Shown here in pieces: positions 10,644 to 21,768 of a DNA stretch of 64,000 nt. Numbering within the stretch: the stretch's first letter is position 1; the number at the start of each line of letters is the position of its first letter. The position numbers were made by a program, and so were the translations under genes. The notes below the pieces were generated by a model. The model made no database searches. It was not told the DNA's origin and saw nothing but the letters and a program-made list of their open reading frames with translations. Origin of the DNA: Linnemannia schmuckeri (Eukaryota > Mortierellomycota > Mortierellomycetes > Mortierellales > Mortierellaceae); assembly GCA_029449235.1 (NCBI GenBank), contig JANATG010000003.1, forward strand, positions 1,116,001 to 1,180,000, written 5' to 3'.

Positions 10644-11999
10644 CTAAAGGGAAGGCTTGACAGCGACGACAAACTTTCGCTGATCCATCATCCCAAGGTC
10701 CTCTCCGCGTTGGCTCATCTCCTTACCCGTCTTAATTTCCAAGTCGTGCACTTGGCTGCCGTCCTGGGTCTGGCTCCGGTCCTGACTCTGACGCTGATGC
10801 TCGTCGCCCTCCTCTTGATCGAGCCGCTTCAGCCCAACACCCTTCAGCAAGTGCTGCATCTCCTCACTATCATAAAGACGCTCCTGGTAGAACTGGTCCC
10901 GGATAACCCCCTGGGCAGTCTTGACCACAACCTCCCTACAGACCAACCGCTTCCTATCCTCGCTCAACCACCTCTCCCGACAGACCATCATCTCGTCATC
11001 GATCCATTCCCATCCTCGAGGGGAATAATTCTCACGCTGGTAGGCTCCGTCCGTGATATCCAGGACCACCACCCCGCCAGGTTGGAGAACCCGATGGATT
11101 TGAGTGAGGAGGGTTTCGTCGTCCTTGTCGTTGGAGAAGTAACCGAAGGAGTTCCCCATGACTAGGACTAGGTCGAAGGTCGAGTCTGCGAAGGGGATCG
11201 TGCGGCAATCTCCGACTGTGAATTGAATCTGACCATCTTTTTTGTCGTTGGTGTTTTTGGTGGTGGTGGAGGTGAATGGTACGTCATCCTTAGTTGAGGT
11301 AGCGGCGGCAGTGGCGGTTCGGGAACGGGCTAATTGGATCAGGAATTCGGACTGGTCATGGCCATGGAGCTCCAAGGCAGGGTAGAGTTCTGCGAGCTGG
11401 AGGATATGTCGCCCCTGCCCACAACACAAATCCAGTACCTTGATCGTCCTCCCCGAGGTGGAAGAAGTAGTAGAAGCTTGGAGAATATCACGAACAGCGG
11501 TGATACCCTCGAGGAGCCGGACTTCTTCGAGTGTGATAGCGGGGTCTTCGACGACGTCACCATCGGTCTGGAGGTAGAGTTGGTCGCCGAAGACGGTCTT
11601 CCACCAGGTCTTGGAGACCATTGTCTCTGGGTTCTTGACGCGGCCGTGACAGATGACTCCGTTCGTGTTCGACGTGTTCGTCGTGTTAGCGGTGTCGTTG
11701 TTGTTGTTGCTGTTGTTGTTGCTGTTGTTGTTGCTGTTGTTGTTGCTGTTGTTGTTGCTGTTGTTGTTGCTGTTGCTGAGGCTATTCTCGCTGGTGGTAC
11801 CGCCTTCGATCTCGTCGGACTCGGAGTCGTCAGGAGAGGGCAAGACCAATGGGGTCTGATAATGGATGTTGTTGTTATTGCGGTGGTCGGTACAGTCTTG
11901 CGCTTCCTTGGGGGGCTTGAGTATTTCTGAAGGATCCAAGCTGATTTGGGTTGGCAAGTGGTCGAGACTGACAGGAAGAGTGGTAGATGATTGAGACAT
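10644..11999 (-). CDS. Class I SAM-dependent methyltransferase
   Basis: A single exon of 451 residues. After a Ser/Asp-rich N terminus and an Asn3-Ser tandem repeat (about 75-101), residues 188-198 give motif I VLDLCCGQGRH, the glycine-rich AdoMet-binding loop. The acidic loop GHDQSEFL follows at about 213-220, then GDCRTIPFADSTFDLV at about 263-278, and a post-motif LQPGGVVVLDI. This is the order of the Rossmann-like methyltransferase 11/25 families. After the fold comes a charged Gln/Asp/Arg-rich tail. The substrate cannot be read from the sequence; small molecule, tRNA or protein all remain possible. The gene converges on the PPP1R37-like gene with 55 bp between stops. Long open frames on the opposite strand are compositional shadows. 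Confidence 0.85.
   Translation of the reverse strand: MSQSSTTLPVSLDHLPTQISLDPSEILKPPKEAQDCTDHRNNNNIHYQTPLVLPSPDDSESDEIEGGTTSENSLSNSNNNSNNNSNNNSNNNSNNNSNNNNDTANTTNTSNTNGVICHGRVKNPETMVSKTWWKTVFGDQLYLQTDGDVVEDPAITLEEVRLLEGITAVRDILQASTTSSTSGRTIKVLDLCCGQGRHILQLAELYPALELHGHDQSEFLIQLARSRTATAAATSTKDDVPFTSTTTKNTNDKKDGQIQFTVGDCRTIPFADSTFDLVLVMGNSFGYFSNDKDDETLLTQIHRVLQPGGVVVLDITDGAYQRENYSPRGWEWIDDEMMVCRERWLSEDRKRLVCREVVVKTAQGVIRDQFYQERLYDSEEMQHLLKGVGLKRLDQEEGDEHQRQSQDRSQTQDGSQVHDLEIKTGKEMSQRGEDLGMMDQRKFVVAVKPSL
11697..11778. repeat. GTT/GCT trinucleotide repeat encoding Asn3-Ser units
   Basis: On the plus strand GTT triplets are interrupted every fourth codon by GCT. On the coding (minus) strand this is (AAC)3-AGC, a periodic Asn-Asn-Asn-Ser tract in the methyltransferase N-terminal region. 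Confidence 0.9.
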
Positions 12000-13204
12000 T
12001 AGGGATTTTAGTGACTCTTTGTGAAAGGAGGCGGGGTGCGTGGGAGTAGAAGAGGAGAAAGGAGAAGAGAGAAGGAAAAAAAAAAGAAAGAACGAGGGCG
12101 ACGTAATACTTTATGCGTGGAAGGAAAAGAAAAACAGAGAAGTTAAAAAGAAGGAGCCACAATGCTTTTTGTATGTAGAGTTTTACCGTATGAGAAACAA
12201 GGAATGTGAGAAAAGATAAGGCAAGATGCAAAAAGTCGGGTCTTTATTTATTGTTATGTTGGAAGGAAGATTAGGAAGCGAGGGATTTTTTTTCGTTTTT
12301 TTATTGTTCGTGTCTGTGTGTGGTTCTTAAAGGAAGAGGAGGAAGAGGAGTAAGGAGAGGAAGATGGAAAGAGAGGGAGTCGATCGATGCGTGGGTCGTT
12401 ATTTTGAAGTTGGTTACAAAATGGTGCGCGCAATGCCAATGTGTCGTATCAGGAAGGGTGGGTCCGAGCCATTGAAGAGCGTGTCCTTGGTTTCCCGTCT
12501 TACAGACTGACGACATGATATAGGGGTGAACTAAGAGGAGCATTGCACAAGAAAAGGTTCAGATATCTACATTTTCATGTGTACCATGAGGTCTTGAAAG
12601 GTGGACCTGGGTTATTTGTACTCGCTGTAAATGGCGTAAGACGATGCAGGGGTGCAGGTTGAGCAGAAAAGATGCCGTTTTCCTTTTCTTTTTATTCTTT
12701 GCGTAAGCGAACGGAGGGTGGGAAGGATGGTGTTGCGATGGAAGGGAACGGCGCTCGGACGGTTTTTTGTGCAGGGGCACTGTGGAAGGAACGGGGACTT
12801 AAGACTTTTTTTTTTTTTTTTTTTTTTTTTTCGTTGATTATCGTTGTTGATGGAGCGCGTCTGGACCGTAGGATGAAAAGGGGGGACGCGTTTGTGGACG
12901 ACGCGGAGGAATCGTGATGAACGAAAATTTGACGTACAAATGAGACCAGCCTTAGAGATTGTACGTGGCGAATTGCTCGCTCCCCTTGAACGACCCTTGG
13001 CGGTCCTTTTTGACGGTCTCTTTTTTCGTTTCCCACAAAGTGCATCTCTTCTCTTTTTCAACAACCGAACAAGAGCATTAACTCAACCCCTTACAGCAGG
13101 AACCACAACGACATCCCAGCTCGAGAACTCAGGACCAAGGGCTGCATTATATTCTACGAAGCAACAAGGAAGTTGGTGATTACAGCTTGAACTAAACCAT
13201 CATC
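12000..13204. promoter_or_regulatory. Divergent intergenic region between the methyltransferase and ARL5-like genes
   Basis: About 1.2 kb between two divergent genes. The left part (12000-12400) is purine-rich and reads as the methyltransferase leader on the minus strand. The right part is pyrimidine-rich leader of the GTPase gene and includes a 26-nt T run at 12806-12831. Small open frames on both strands are low complexity or Lys/Arg-rich shadows and none joins to a recognisable domain. Confidence 0.6.
12806..12831 (+). repeat. 26-nt T homopolymer upstream of the ARL5-like gene
   Basis: An uninterrupted T run in non-coding DNA, on the sense strand of the downstream gene. Confidence 0.85.
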
Positions 13205-14523
13205 ATGGTAAAAAAAGAACATCGACCTCTTATACATCAATTTGCTAGAACGAATGAACCGTCCCTTTATTCGTGACAGGCATTCATCAGCATGGCTGCC
13301 CCAAAAAGCACTCGTGAGTTGTCTAATAGCGTTCTACTTGTCTTTTCTTTTTTTTGACATGCTTTCTAGGGCATTGTGTTGACAAAGCTCTGGCGCAAGC
13401 TTATGAGCAAAGAGGAGGTCAAGATTGTCATTGTTGGACTAGACAACGCAGGAAAGACGACTGTCCTTTACAAACTGTAAGCAGGAATATACTTTGTTAC
13501 TATTTTGTGATCATGTCATTTGGAGAGCAGCATCTTGTGCGAGTGTGTCAACGGCGGTGATTGCAATTCCGAAGGATCCTCTGTTCTAACAGTCCTCATA
13601 TATTTCTTTCTTCCACGTTATGATGTCCATTTTGCCCCTTCCTTCGATCCCGCATGATACAAATAGTCTGCTGAATGAAGTTGTCGTCACCACGCCAACA
13701 ATAGGAAGCAACGTCGAAGAGATCAATTACAAGAATATCAAGTTCCTCATGTGGGTACGTCAAAACAATCATCGCCAGTGTGAAAAAAGTTGTGTGCATA
13801 TCTATTTTTACAGGAGCTCGTTTTATTTTTTGGTATTCGGGTGAAAGGATTTGGGCGACTGACACATTACATTTTACATTACTTTATTACTTTCTCCATA
13901 ATCTCTTTTGATAATGAACAAACAAACAGGATATAGGAGGACAGGAATCACTTCGGGCGTCCTGGAAGACATATTATGTCAATACAAAAGCCGTGATCAT
14001 GGTCATCGACAGTTCAGACAAGGAGCGCCTTCATATTTCAAAAACAGAACTACACACCATGATGGAGTCTGAGGTGCGCAAAAAGTCATGCTTTCTTGTA
14101 CTCAGTGTTCAGGAACTGAACATCATACAGAGGCGAAGAGTACAAGGAAGTACACTACTGACCTGTTCTTTTTATTTGTGTGTGCATGCTTCTCTCTATG
14201 TTACATAGTCGCTCAAAAATGCAAGTTTACTGGTGTTTGCGAACAAGCAGGATGTAAAGGGGGCACTGAGCGCAGCCAAGATTTCAGAAGCCTTGGCTCT
14301 GACGTCATTGCAGGATCGACAGTGGTCTATCCAGCCGTGCTCTGCCCTGACTGGCGACGGGTAAGTGATCGATTCTCATCGTGGCTACCCTTTGATTGAG
14401 CATGGATGGGTGTCATGTTCAGGCAATTAGCGGTTGTACTAATCATCAATTGATGATTGTACCTGAACTGATAGATTGTTCGAGGGACTCGACTGGATTG
14501 TATCACAGATCACAACTCAATGA
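13205..14523 (+). CDS. ARL5: ARL5-type ARF-like small GTPase
   Basis: Six exons: 13205-13207 (ATG only), 13370-13476, 13667-13754, 13930-14073, 14209-14360 and 14475-14523, giving 180 residues, the usual ARF/ARL length. The G1 loop is GLDNAGKT (24-31), switch I holds TTPTIGSNVEE (45-55), G3 is DIGGQ (67-71) and G4 is NKQD (126-129). Switch I and LMWDIGGQESLR match the ARL5 subfamily more closely than ARF1 or ARL1. Gly-2 after Met is the expected N-myristoylation site. In animals ARL5 acts at the trans-Golgi, recruiting the GARP tether; a similar role here is inferred. The model requires an intron right after the ATG (donor GTAAAA), and it is the only joining I found that gives both the MGI start and the correct phase. 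Confidence 0.9.
13280..13313 (+). other. Possible 34-nt cassette (poison) exon within ARL5 intron 1
   Basis: A 34-nt stretch is bounded by a good acceptor (GTGACAG) and a stronger donor (GTGAGTT) than that of exon 1. Inclusion between the lone ATG and exon 2 shifts the frame and hits TGA after about 16 codons. It also contains its own ATG. It may be an alternative leader exon or a poison exon; this is inference. Confidence 0.3.
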
Positions 14524-15180
14524 GAACTCTGTTTGTAGCAGGATCTACAGCCCAATGATGTTTTGCGAGTGCAGCTTCTGTCGTCTTGGAAAATACCAAG
14601 CCTGTTTTTGTGATGCAATTGAAAGCACTTGATACAAAAGAAGCAATTGAGGGATGCAGATCCCACATCATATCACATCAGATAATAAACACAAGGCCAA
14701 GGCGAGCAACGCAAAGCAAGGAGAACGATCAAACAAAAAAAACAGCAAGAGGAACCACATGAAGACTAATGAGTGGCCGCTAGGGTATGGGCAGATGTCA
14801 GGCGGGAGGTGTGCAATTTGAAGACCCGACCTAAAAAGGAAGTTGAGGCATTTTTTTAAAATTTGTTGTTTTGACAGGACAAAACAAAGGCTGCCTTTGG
14901 TTTTTGACATACTTTTTTTGTTCCTCCCCTTCTCTTCCCTCCTCCTCTCCCTTCTCCTTCCCTTCTTCCACAATCGACATCCAAGCAGCTAGTCATCCAG
15001 CTTTTTTCTTCTTTCTCGTCTTTTTCTTCTTATTGATCCTCTCCTCACACCATTCCTCTTTTCACAACTGCACATACACACTTGCACACAATCATAATAT
15101 ACCACACACACAAGCGCATACGTTAATCTCTTGTACGCCTTCTTATTCGACAAAACATCCCACCCACCACCCACCCACCA
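14524..15180 (+). promoter_or_regulatory. 3' end of the ARL5-like gene and leader of the His-rich gene
   Basis: A gap of about 650 bp between two co-directional genes. The right half (14920-15180) is strongly C/T-rich with CACAC repeats, the usual leader composition upstream of starts in this window. No protein-like frame is visible. Confidence 0.55.
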
Positions 15181-18100
15181 ATGGAGGCAACAGCCACATC
15201 TTACTCGAATGGAACAACAGCAGAGTCGGCACCCTCACCCGAGGATGCCAATGGAATCTCAAAACAACCCAGGGACAACAACAACAGCAAATCGACACCT
15301 ATTGTTGGTGCTGACACCGCACCACCACCAGAGACACAGTCGCACTTTGAGAGTCGGGGGAATCTTGACACCCTTGTCGCTGCGGCGTTGAAACCCCTAG
15401 CTGCTGCTGATGATGATTATCCTCAACGCCACCATTCTTCACTCCATCGATATGAGCCCCCTGAACACATCAGTAACAATACCAGCAACAACAACAGTAG
15501 CATTGATAACAGTAATAACGATGGCCTTAGAGATGAGAACCAACACAGCTTCAGCACATCACATAGCCCACATCATAGGGGAAGTCCCAGTCGTTCACCA
15601 CATCATGCGGATAACAGCCTCAGCAGCGTCACAGGAAGTTCTGATCTCGATCCCAGTCGTCTGCAACCCACATCCTCTCCTTCAGAAGCAGTAGAGGCTA
15701 CAACAGCAACGGCACACTCACACCATGAGCATTCCTCCTCCAAGTACCACTACCGCGAGCAAGGTAAAGCAAACTCTGACGAAGACTCTGAAGAAGATCC
15801 CTCGCCTGCTTCTCGACAACATAACCACCATACTCGCCCAGCAGCAGCACCTCCAGAGTACCCCCCTCGCCGCCCACATGCTTCGCAAGAAGAACCAGAT
15901 TCAGCGTTCAAGGTAAGACGAAAGTGACCAGGCGCCTTCATTAACCTCAGAGCAGTGAAAAATGTGTAACCAGCGCCGGTTGCTTGGTAGTTGTTTTCAT
16001 GCGCTAATCTTCCATCACCTCCTCTATCTGTTGGCGTAGTCGAATGCACGTTCAAGCATGTCTATATCGTCATTACTTGGTAGGATTTTATCTCATTTCC
16101 CACGCAGCTTTACCATTCGCTCGCCTGCATCGCGCAACCCAACGCGGGTATACCTTTGCCTGACTGAGGTCCGCCGTCCAGAATTTTTTGTCTTTCTTTC
16201 TTTGGCTCGCTAACCTGATTGTACCACTTTTTGTTCCTGCAACTTCATCAGGAGACTCGTCAGGATACGCGCGCAGGACAGCAGGGGACGACAAAGATTT
16301 AAGTCCCGATCATCATGCAACGACTCGCCATCTGACGCCCTCGCCTGTCGTTCGATCTAACGGTGCACAATCGGAAGGCTTGTTTGAGCAGAGGTGCACG
16401 GAAAGGGTCGCCAAGCGTAAGTTGATAAGAATGACTAAAAACGGGAAGGATGCGTGGGGGATGGGGGAATAGAGAGCAGGAGTCTGTCCCTATCGGGTGT
16501 TCTTTAGTCTCAAAGTGTACAAACAAAAAGTGAGGCAATAAAAAATAAAAAATAGGGCAGTCATTGGTGCTTATGCAGCCTTGTTTGTGATACAAAGTTT
16601 ACTAACAACGATCTTTCCTTGCTCGTGTCATTTGTTCATAGAAAGAGATAACTGCCCACGGAGACAGAGCAATGCCAGAGATGGACTTGAGAGCCAAGAT
16701 GACATGGATCAGGATCACCTGACTTGCGAGCCGCATCCACACTATCACCACCACGGCCGCTTGCACGGTCACCCGCACTCGCACCCGCGCCCAATTCACC
16801 ACCACCATCATCATCGGCTCTTAGAAGATCAGATAACTGAAAAGAGTTTGCCAGACGCAGCAAAGCAGCAAGATCAGCACCACCACCAACATCAAGAGGC
16901 AGTTCTAGGTGACACTGGGGCACGACACAACCATCACCATCGTCATATACCCCACCAACACCAGCACCACGCAATGGCTGCGCATCCTCACAACCATCCC
17001 CACGTACATCATCACCCACAACATCTAGGTCTGCAAGGGCCCCAGCATGCAAAGCAACCACGCCACCATCATCACCACATTCACCACCACCATTTGCATA
17101 TCGAGAAGTCGCCTTCGTCTGCGCCTTCTGCCTTTCATTATGTACCAAGATCAGCGGGTCTGGTAAGGGTTGTCAAGCTGTTTGTTGGCACCTACTTGTG
17201 TTTTCAGGAACATCAGTGTGAATCCAAGTCTTGACATATCTTGATTTACCACCCTTTTTCAATTTTAGAGTCTCAACCCGCGGCTGAAAGTAAATGCAAC
17301 TCAAGTCTACATCTCGTATCTGATTCAGCTGGATCAAATGGTAAGCCATATGTTCTACCTTAGCGCCTTGCCCTGTGGTCTGGGATCATTCCAGAATTAC
17401 GACCGCGCACACAACACTGACTCCACTCTGTTGGTGATCGCATTTTTATAGCAACGTGCGCAGCACCTAAAGAGATCATCAGAGAAGAGAAAATCAACGG
17501 GTGATATGGTCAATGGACTCGCAGGAAGCCCGACATCGCAGCGACCTCCACATGCTCGGACACCCAGTGTGGAAGAGAATGGTCCGAACGTGCAGGTTGT
17601 TCCTTACTCAGAGGAACTTGCTGATCGTGATCGCGAGGATGGGGCTTATTCGCCAGGAATGATTGGATCGCCTGAGGAGCGAAAGCGGCGCTCTTCTTTC
17701 AAATCAGATGACACGGACGCGATGGCTTCGATGGATAAAGGGAGGAGTTTGGCACCTATGGCTGTGGATCCGTCGTCGCATTCTGTCCCTTCTCGGTCTC
17801 GACACTCATACGGTCATCTTCACCCTCACTCTCATCCTCACCCGCACCCACACCATGCTGCGCAGTCTCAACAACAACCTTCACACGCGCATCCGCATCC
17901 ACATCCACATCCACATCCACATGTTCATCCTCATTCTCACCTGCCACTCAGTCACCAACACAGCGCGCCAGTTTTGCCGGCCCATGTCCACCCGGCCCAA
18001 CACCATCATCATATTGTGCCGTCTACTGGCAGGGTAGAAAAGGGTCCTATTTCAGCTGCGGCCGCTGCGGCAAGCGCCAAAGCCAATCATTCGCAAACAG

Positions 18101-18849
18101 TTCATCGACACCATGCATTGCACCACCACCACCCCCATCATCACCCATATCATCCAAATCACCCTAACCATCAACACCACTTTCATCATCATGGACATCC
18201 AGGCGCTCACGGGCACGGGCACGGGCATGGACATGGACATGGACATGGACACGGACACGGACACGGACACGGGCACGGGCACGGACACGGTCATGGGCAC
18301 GGACATCCGTATCATGGTCATGGGCATATGTATCATAGCCATGTTCACAACCATGGCAACCATATTTATTCTCATGGACATGGCCACTCTCCCTCGTCAC
18401 GGCAGAGAAGTCCCACGGTCGACAGGATGCCACGAGACTCTGCTACGCCTCCCACTAATCGATTACCGCATGTTGCTCAGCCGATCACCCATCCTATTAT
18501 GCCCCCTGCACCTTCTGCATCGCCTAAATTAACAGTCACCAGTACTGTATCAGAGGCTACATTGATGGCTTCTGAGAGCCATCATCACGGTGGAGAGGAT
18601 CGTCGCGCTTCTAGCCCCTCTGTTGCCAGACATGATCGAGGCGGTGCCGTCTCATCCGGGCATCATAGCACCACTGAGTACGAGAACGACAGTGGGAAGC
18701 AGAGAATGGATGCAAGACCAGAGTCGATCAAAAATGTGGCTCTTGAGAATGACAACGATACGGTCCATGAGAACTCTTCTACCCTCCTACTACCAACCAC
18801 AACAGCACCGGCAACGCCTATTTTGGAGACTGCAATGAATGTAGATTAA
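15181..18849 (+). CDS. Histidine-rich low-complexity protein of unknown function
   Basis: Six exons join in phase: 15181-15912, 16040-16079, 16252-16416, 16642-17162, 17269-17340 and 17452-18849, giving about 975 residues. Exon 1 encodes a Ser/Asn/His-rich N terminus; exon 2 gives a short SSMSISSLLG segment, a motif style seen near activation or repression regions of fungal transcription factors. Exon 4 and the large last exon are dominated by His (HHHH and HPHP runs, and 16 consecutive Gly-His dipeptides). Exons 5-6 encode the one non-repetitive, likely folded segment (NPRLKVNATQVYISYLIQLD, then a basic QRAQHLKRSSEKRK). I do not recognise a family. His-rich character suggests metal binding or condensate formation, but that is only inference. 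It converges on FPGT with 123 bp between stops. Confidence 0.78.
18211..18306 (+). repeat. Hexanucleotide repeat coding 16 Gly-His dipeptides
   Basis: Sixteen uninterrupted GGN-CAY codon pairs inside the last exon of the His-rich gene. Codons alternate among GGG, GGA and GGT and between CAC and CAT, so the peptide is more regular than the DNA. Confidence 0.95.
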
Positions 18850-18972
18850 TCCTTTGTACTTTTATTACTGCGATAAAAAAGAAAAGCTGTAAGAGATGCT
18901 TCCGGCACACACCTTAAATATTTTGAGCAAATATATTACTTCTGCGTGAAAAAAGGGTGTATCAATCTAAAC

Positions 18973-21467
18973 CTAGAGTTCGCGTGCTATCCGAGCGGCG
19001 TCCTTGAGAGACACCCAGCCCAATATGTTTGTTGTTAATTGGGGAACTACTGATTGCTTTTCTCTTCCTTGTCCTCCACTTTGGAACTGACGAACCCGTG
19101 CCAGGCGATCTAAGGCAAAACACGTACTTTCGTGAGCTGTAGACGCAATCTCGAATACGGGTGCTGTCCACAGAGACAGATTGTTGCCACAGGCTTGGAT
19201 CTGAGACGTTGGCGGTCTATGCTTATGCTGGTGCTGCTGGTCACTATTCTTAAGCATTGCCAAGATGGGGACTGTTCCAAAGACCTTGAGGCGTTCCAGG
19301 AGGACTAGCGAGGTGTCGTCGTTTATTTCGCTCGAGGCTGTTGCTGAGACGGCGCGTTTCATGTCGTCGTTGATGGAAAATGTAAACGTGACAAAGGCAT
19401 GTTCCTGGAGCTGGAGAGTAAACATGCAGGCGTCGTCCGGTATCAGAACTCCCTCTTCTCCTTCAGTATCGGGGAGATCGGTATCAACTAGTATGGATCC
19501 TGCACCGATCTGTGCCGTCGGTGGGATGCGACAGTTTTCGATGAACAGTGGTGACTCCGGCTGCCACTGTGGAGCTCCTCGGTCCTGGTCCTGCTGCTGA
19601 CCTGCGGTCGATAAACTAGGTCTAATGATAGCAACGCCGGGGTTGATGTTTCGGATATTGAGTTCAGACATGAAGGCGCGGTCGGAACAGGTGGCGGCGA
19701 TGAACTCTTGCATGGTCCCAAGATGGTAGAATTTTGAGGCATTGAGGACCATGACGTCGAGTTGGACGTTTGCATCGTGAAGAGCTTGTTTCAGGGGATG
19801 CTGGTTGAACTCCTGTCCATTTGATCCTGCTTCGTGGTTGGGGGATGAGGAGTCTTGAAAGCTGAGGATGTCTGCCCATGCTTCCAGATCGCATTCCGTA
19901 GACAAACCTGGGTATACCTATTAAGAGATAACAACGAAATGTTACTAATGAGTGCAGAGCACGAGATAGAATAGATAATGTACGTGTTCTCATGTCTGAA
20001 AAGATGAGAGCTTACGTGGGCCATGAGCGCTGCGGTGTGCGGATCAAAATAATAGCAGCTATCCGTGTAAACTTCTTCTTCCTCTTCCCCAGAAGCCAAC
20101 GAGTTGCTGTAAATCAACTTGGGCGTCCTTCGCATCTCATCTAACAACCCAAATTGAAGACCATCCATGATACATATTCAGCAAGTCCAAGCATGGTCTT
20201 CATTGTTAAAAGAACAAAAAAAAACGCAAACGACATATCACTGACCGTCAACTTACCAAGAGAGGGCTTATGCAGGAACTTTCGGCACTTCAACAATAAC
20301 GCGACTTGATCTTTTGGTTTTCGAGCACGGTCTGCAGGGATGAGCCCCTCAGGGTCCTGTAACAGGTAAACCCCATGGGTGCTTCCGATCTGTTTTGAGG
20401 ATGGGTGGGCTAGTGCTGTGATGGTGAATGGTTTTGGGTCCTTTGGGAAGGGTGAACTTGACGAGAAGAGCTCAATCCCGTCCGCACTTGTCAGGAACAC
20501 CTAATGTAGAAAGGAGTAGTGCTCGTGTGAGTTTCACGGTTCGCTGTATCCTTCGGCAGTTGATAATGATGCACTTGTTGCTATTTTTGCTTACACCAGG
20601 AGGCATGGACTTGAGGAGGTGTAGGTAGAGGACGAGCTTCAAGTCCAAGACTTGAATACCTTCTGGCTTGTTGGCTAAGGCAATAAACACCGATCGATGA
20701 AGTTAGAAGGAGCGCGCTCTCGGTTGTCGGCAGTAATTTAGGACCTAATACAAGAAATAACGGCGGCAAATTCGTACCTTGTGGAAGCGTAGTAAAGACT
20801 TTGCCTCGAGCACTGACATGCGGCAAACGGGTGCTGTAACCACCTGCGTGGATCAGCAGTGTCCGGGCTATCAAGAAGCAAGCGTGGTTTTGACCAGTAC
20901 ATTAGGCGTCTGAGACAGAGAATCTTTAGGCACCGTCAGTCTCTAATTCGTAGTCATCACATCATACCTTGCAAGAGAAAATCGGTAGGAAAATTCTCTT
21001 GGAGGATCTTCATGACTAGACAGGTTGAACCACCGCTTCCAATCTTGGAGTTTGGCGGGTCCTCAATGACCAAGTATCTAACGTTTCAAAATACGCCGAG
21101 AAAAGAAGAAATACTTGATGCTTTTGCCTGACCGTGCCCAATTATTTCGCGGCAGATACAAAGGGGATTGAAATTATTACCTTGCGCGAGAAGGAATAGA
21201 ACGCTCAGCTAGCTTTTGATCAATTCTTCGTCGGTAACAGTGCTTCTGCTGTTTATCTCCTGCTGTGACGACGACAATATCCCAGAATGGCAGTTCCTTG
21301 TCTGCAGTAGTGACAGGTCCATTCTCTGTGGTGGTGGTCCTGGACTCCTCTTCCAAGAGGCGACTGTAGGCAGCCAGGTTCTGGACATGGACATCCCGAA
21401 GTACATTCGAAAGTTCATCAACACCTTCTGCTGCTGCTGTCCCTGTACTGTTTTCAAGGCTTGCCAT
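18973..21467 (-). CDS. FPGT: Fucose-1-phosphate guanylyltransferase (GDP-fucose pyrophosphorylase)
   Basis: Seven exons join in phase: 21467-21181, 21077-20968, 20867-20778, 20674-20595, 20500-20257, 20140-20016 and 19917-18973, giving about 626 residues, close to animal FPGT. The predicted reaction is L-fucose-1-phosphate plus GTP to GDP-fucose plus pyrophosphate, the last step of fucose salvage. Landmarks: FWDIVVVTAGDKQQ (61-74), the glycine-rich GSGGST loop (109-114), LLIHAGGYSTRLPHVS (136-151), VFLTSADGIELF (190-201), TALAHPSS (217-224), THGVYLL (230-236), CRKFLHKPSL (261-270), and later NASKFYHLGTMQEF and NLSLWTAPVF. These run in the same order as in vertebrate FPGT. I chose the MASLEN start because the frame upstream lacks another ATG. 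It diverges from the AsnS-like gene across 301 bp. A partner fucokinase is not in the window. Confidence 0.92.
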
Positions 21468-21768
21468 GTCCGAATTCGAAGAAGTGGTTTGTCTGTGCTG
21501 TTTGCTAAATGTGAATGTGAAAAGGAGAGATGGCGCAAGAAGGCAAGGTGTCAAAGGAGGAGTTGAAATTCGACTTCCTCTCTCCTGTCTTTCTTTCGCG
21601 TACAATGTACCTGACCAGGAAACAGGCGAAAGGTGGCTGCAAATCCCATCTTTGATTGCATTTTGAGGGTCCGCCTCTACCCGTGAGAAGTAAATTTGTT
21701 CCCTCTCGCTTCACACTCTATTCCCATCTCTCAACCTCACACACTCCTCCTCCTTCATTCCAACAACC
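21468..21768. promoter_or_regulatory. Shared 301-bp divergent promoter of FPGT and the AsnS-like gene
   Basis: Only 301 bp separate two outward-facing start codons. The right half is C/T-rich with the CTCACACACTCCTCC style of leader just before the AsnS-like ATG. I see no clear TATA box. Shared regulation is possible but unproven. Confidence 0.55.

Noticed and set aside
10620..11930. Two long plus-strand frames opposite the methyltransferase (181 and 198 codons)
   Set aside because: Their Leu/Val-rich sequence is the complement of the methyltransferase codons and of its Asn-rich repeat; no domain and no splice context.
12612..13064. 150-codon minus-strand basic frame upstream of ARL5
   Set aside because: Runs through the A/T homopolymer (Lys run) and leader DNA; no domain and contradictory frames on both strands.
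13292..13320. ATG at 13292 (MAAPKST) as the ARL5 start
   Set aside because: Splicing from its donor to the GTPase exon is out of frame and hits TGA; it lacks the ARL5 MGI start.
18211..18306. Hexamer array considered as a telomeric or CRISPR-like repeat
   Set aside because: It is an in-frame Gly-His coding repeat without spacers and inside a long open exon.
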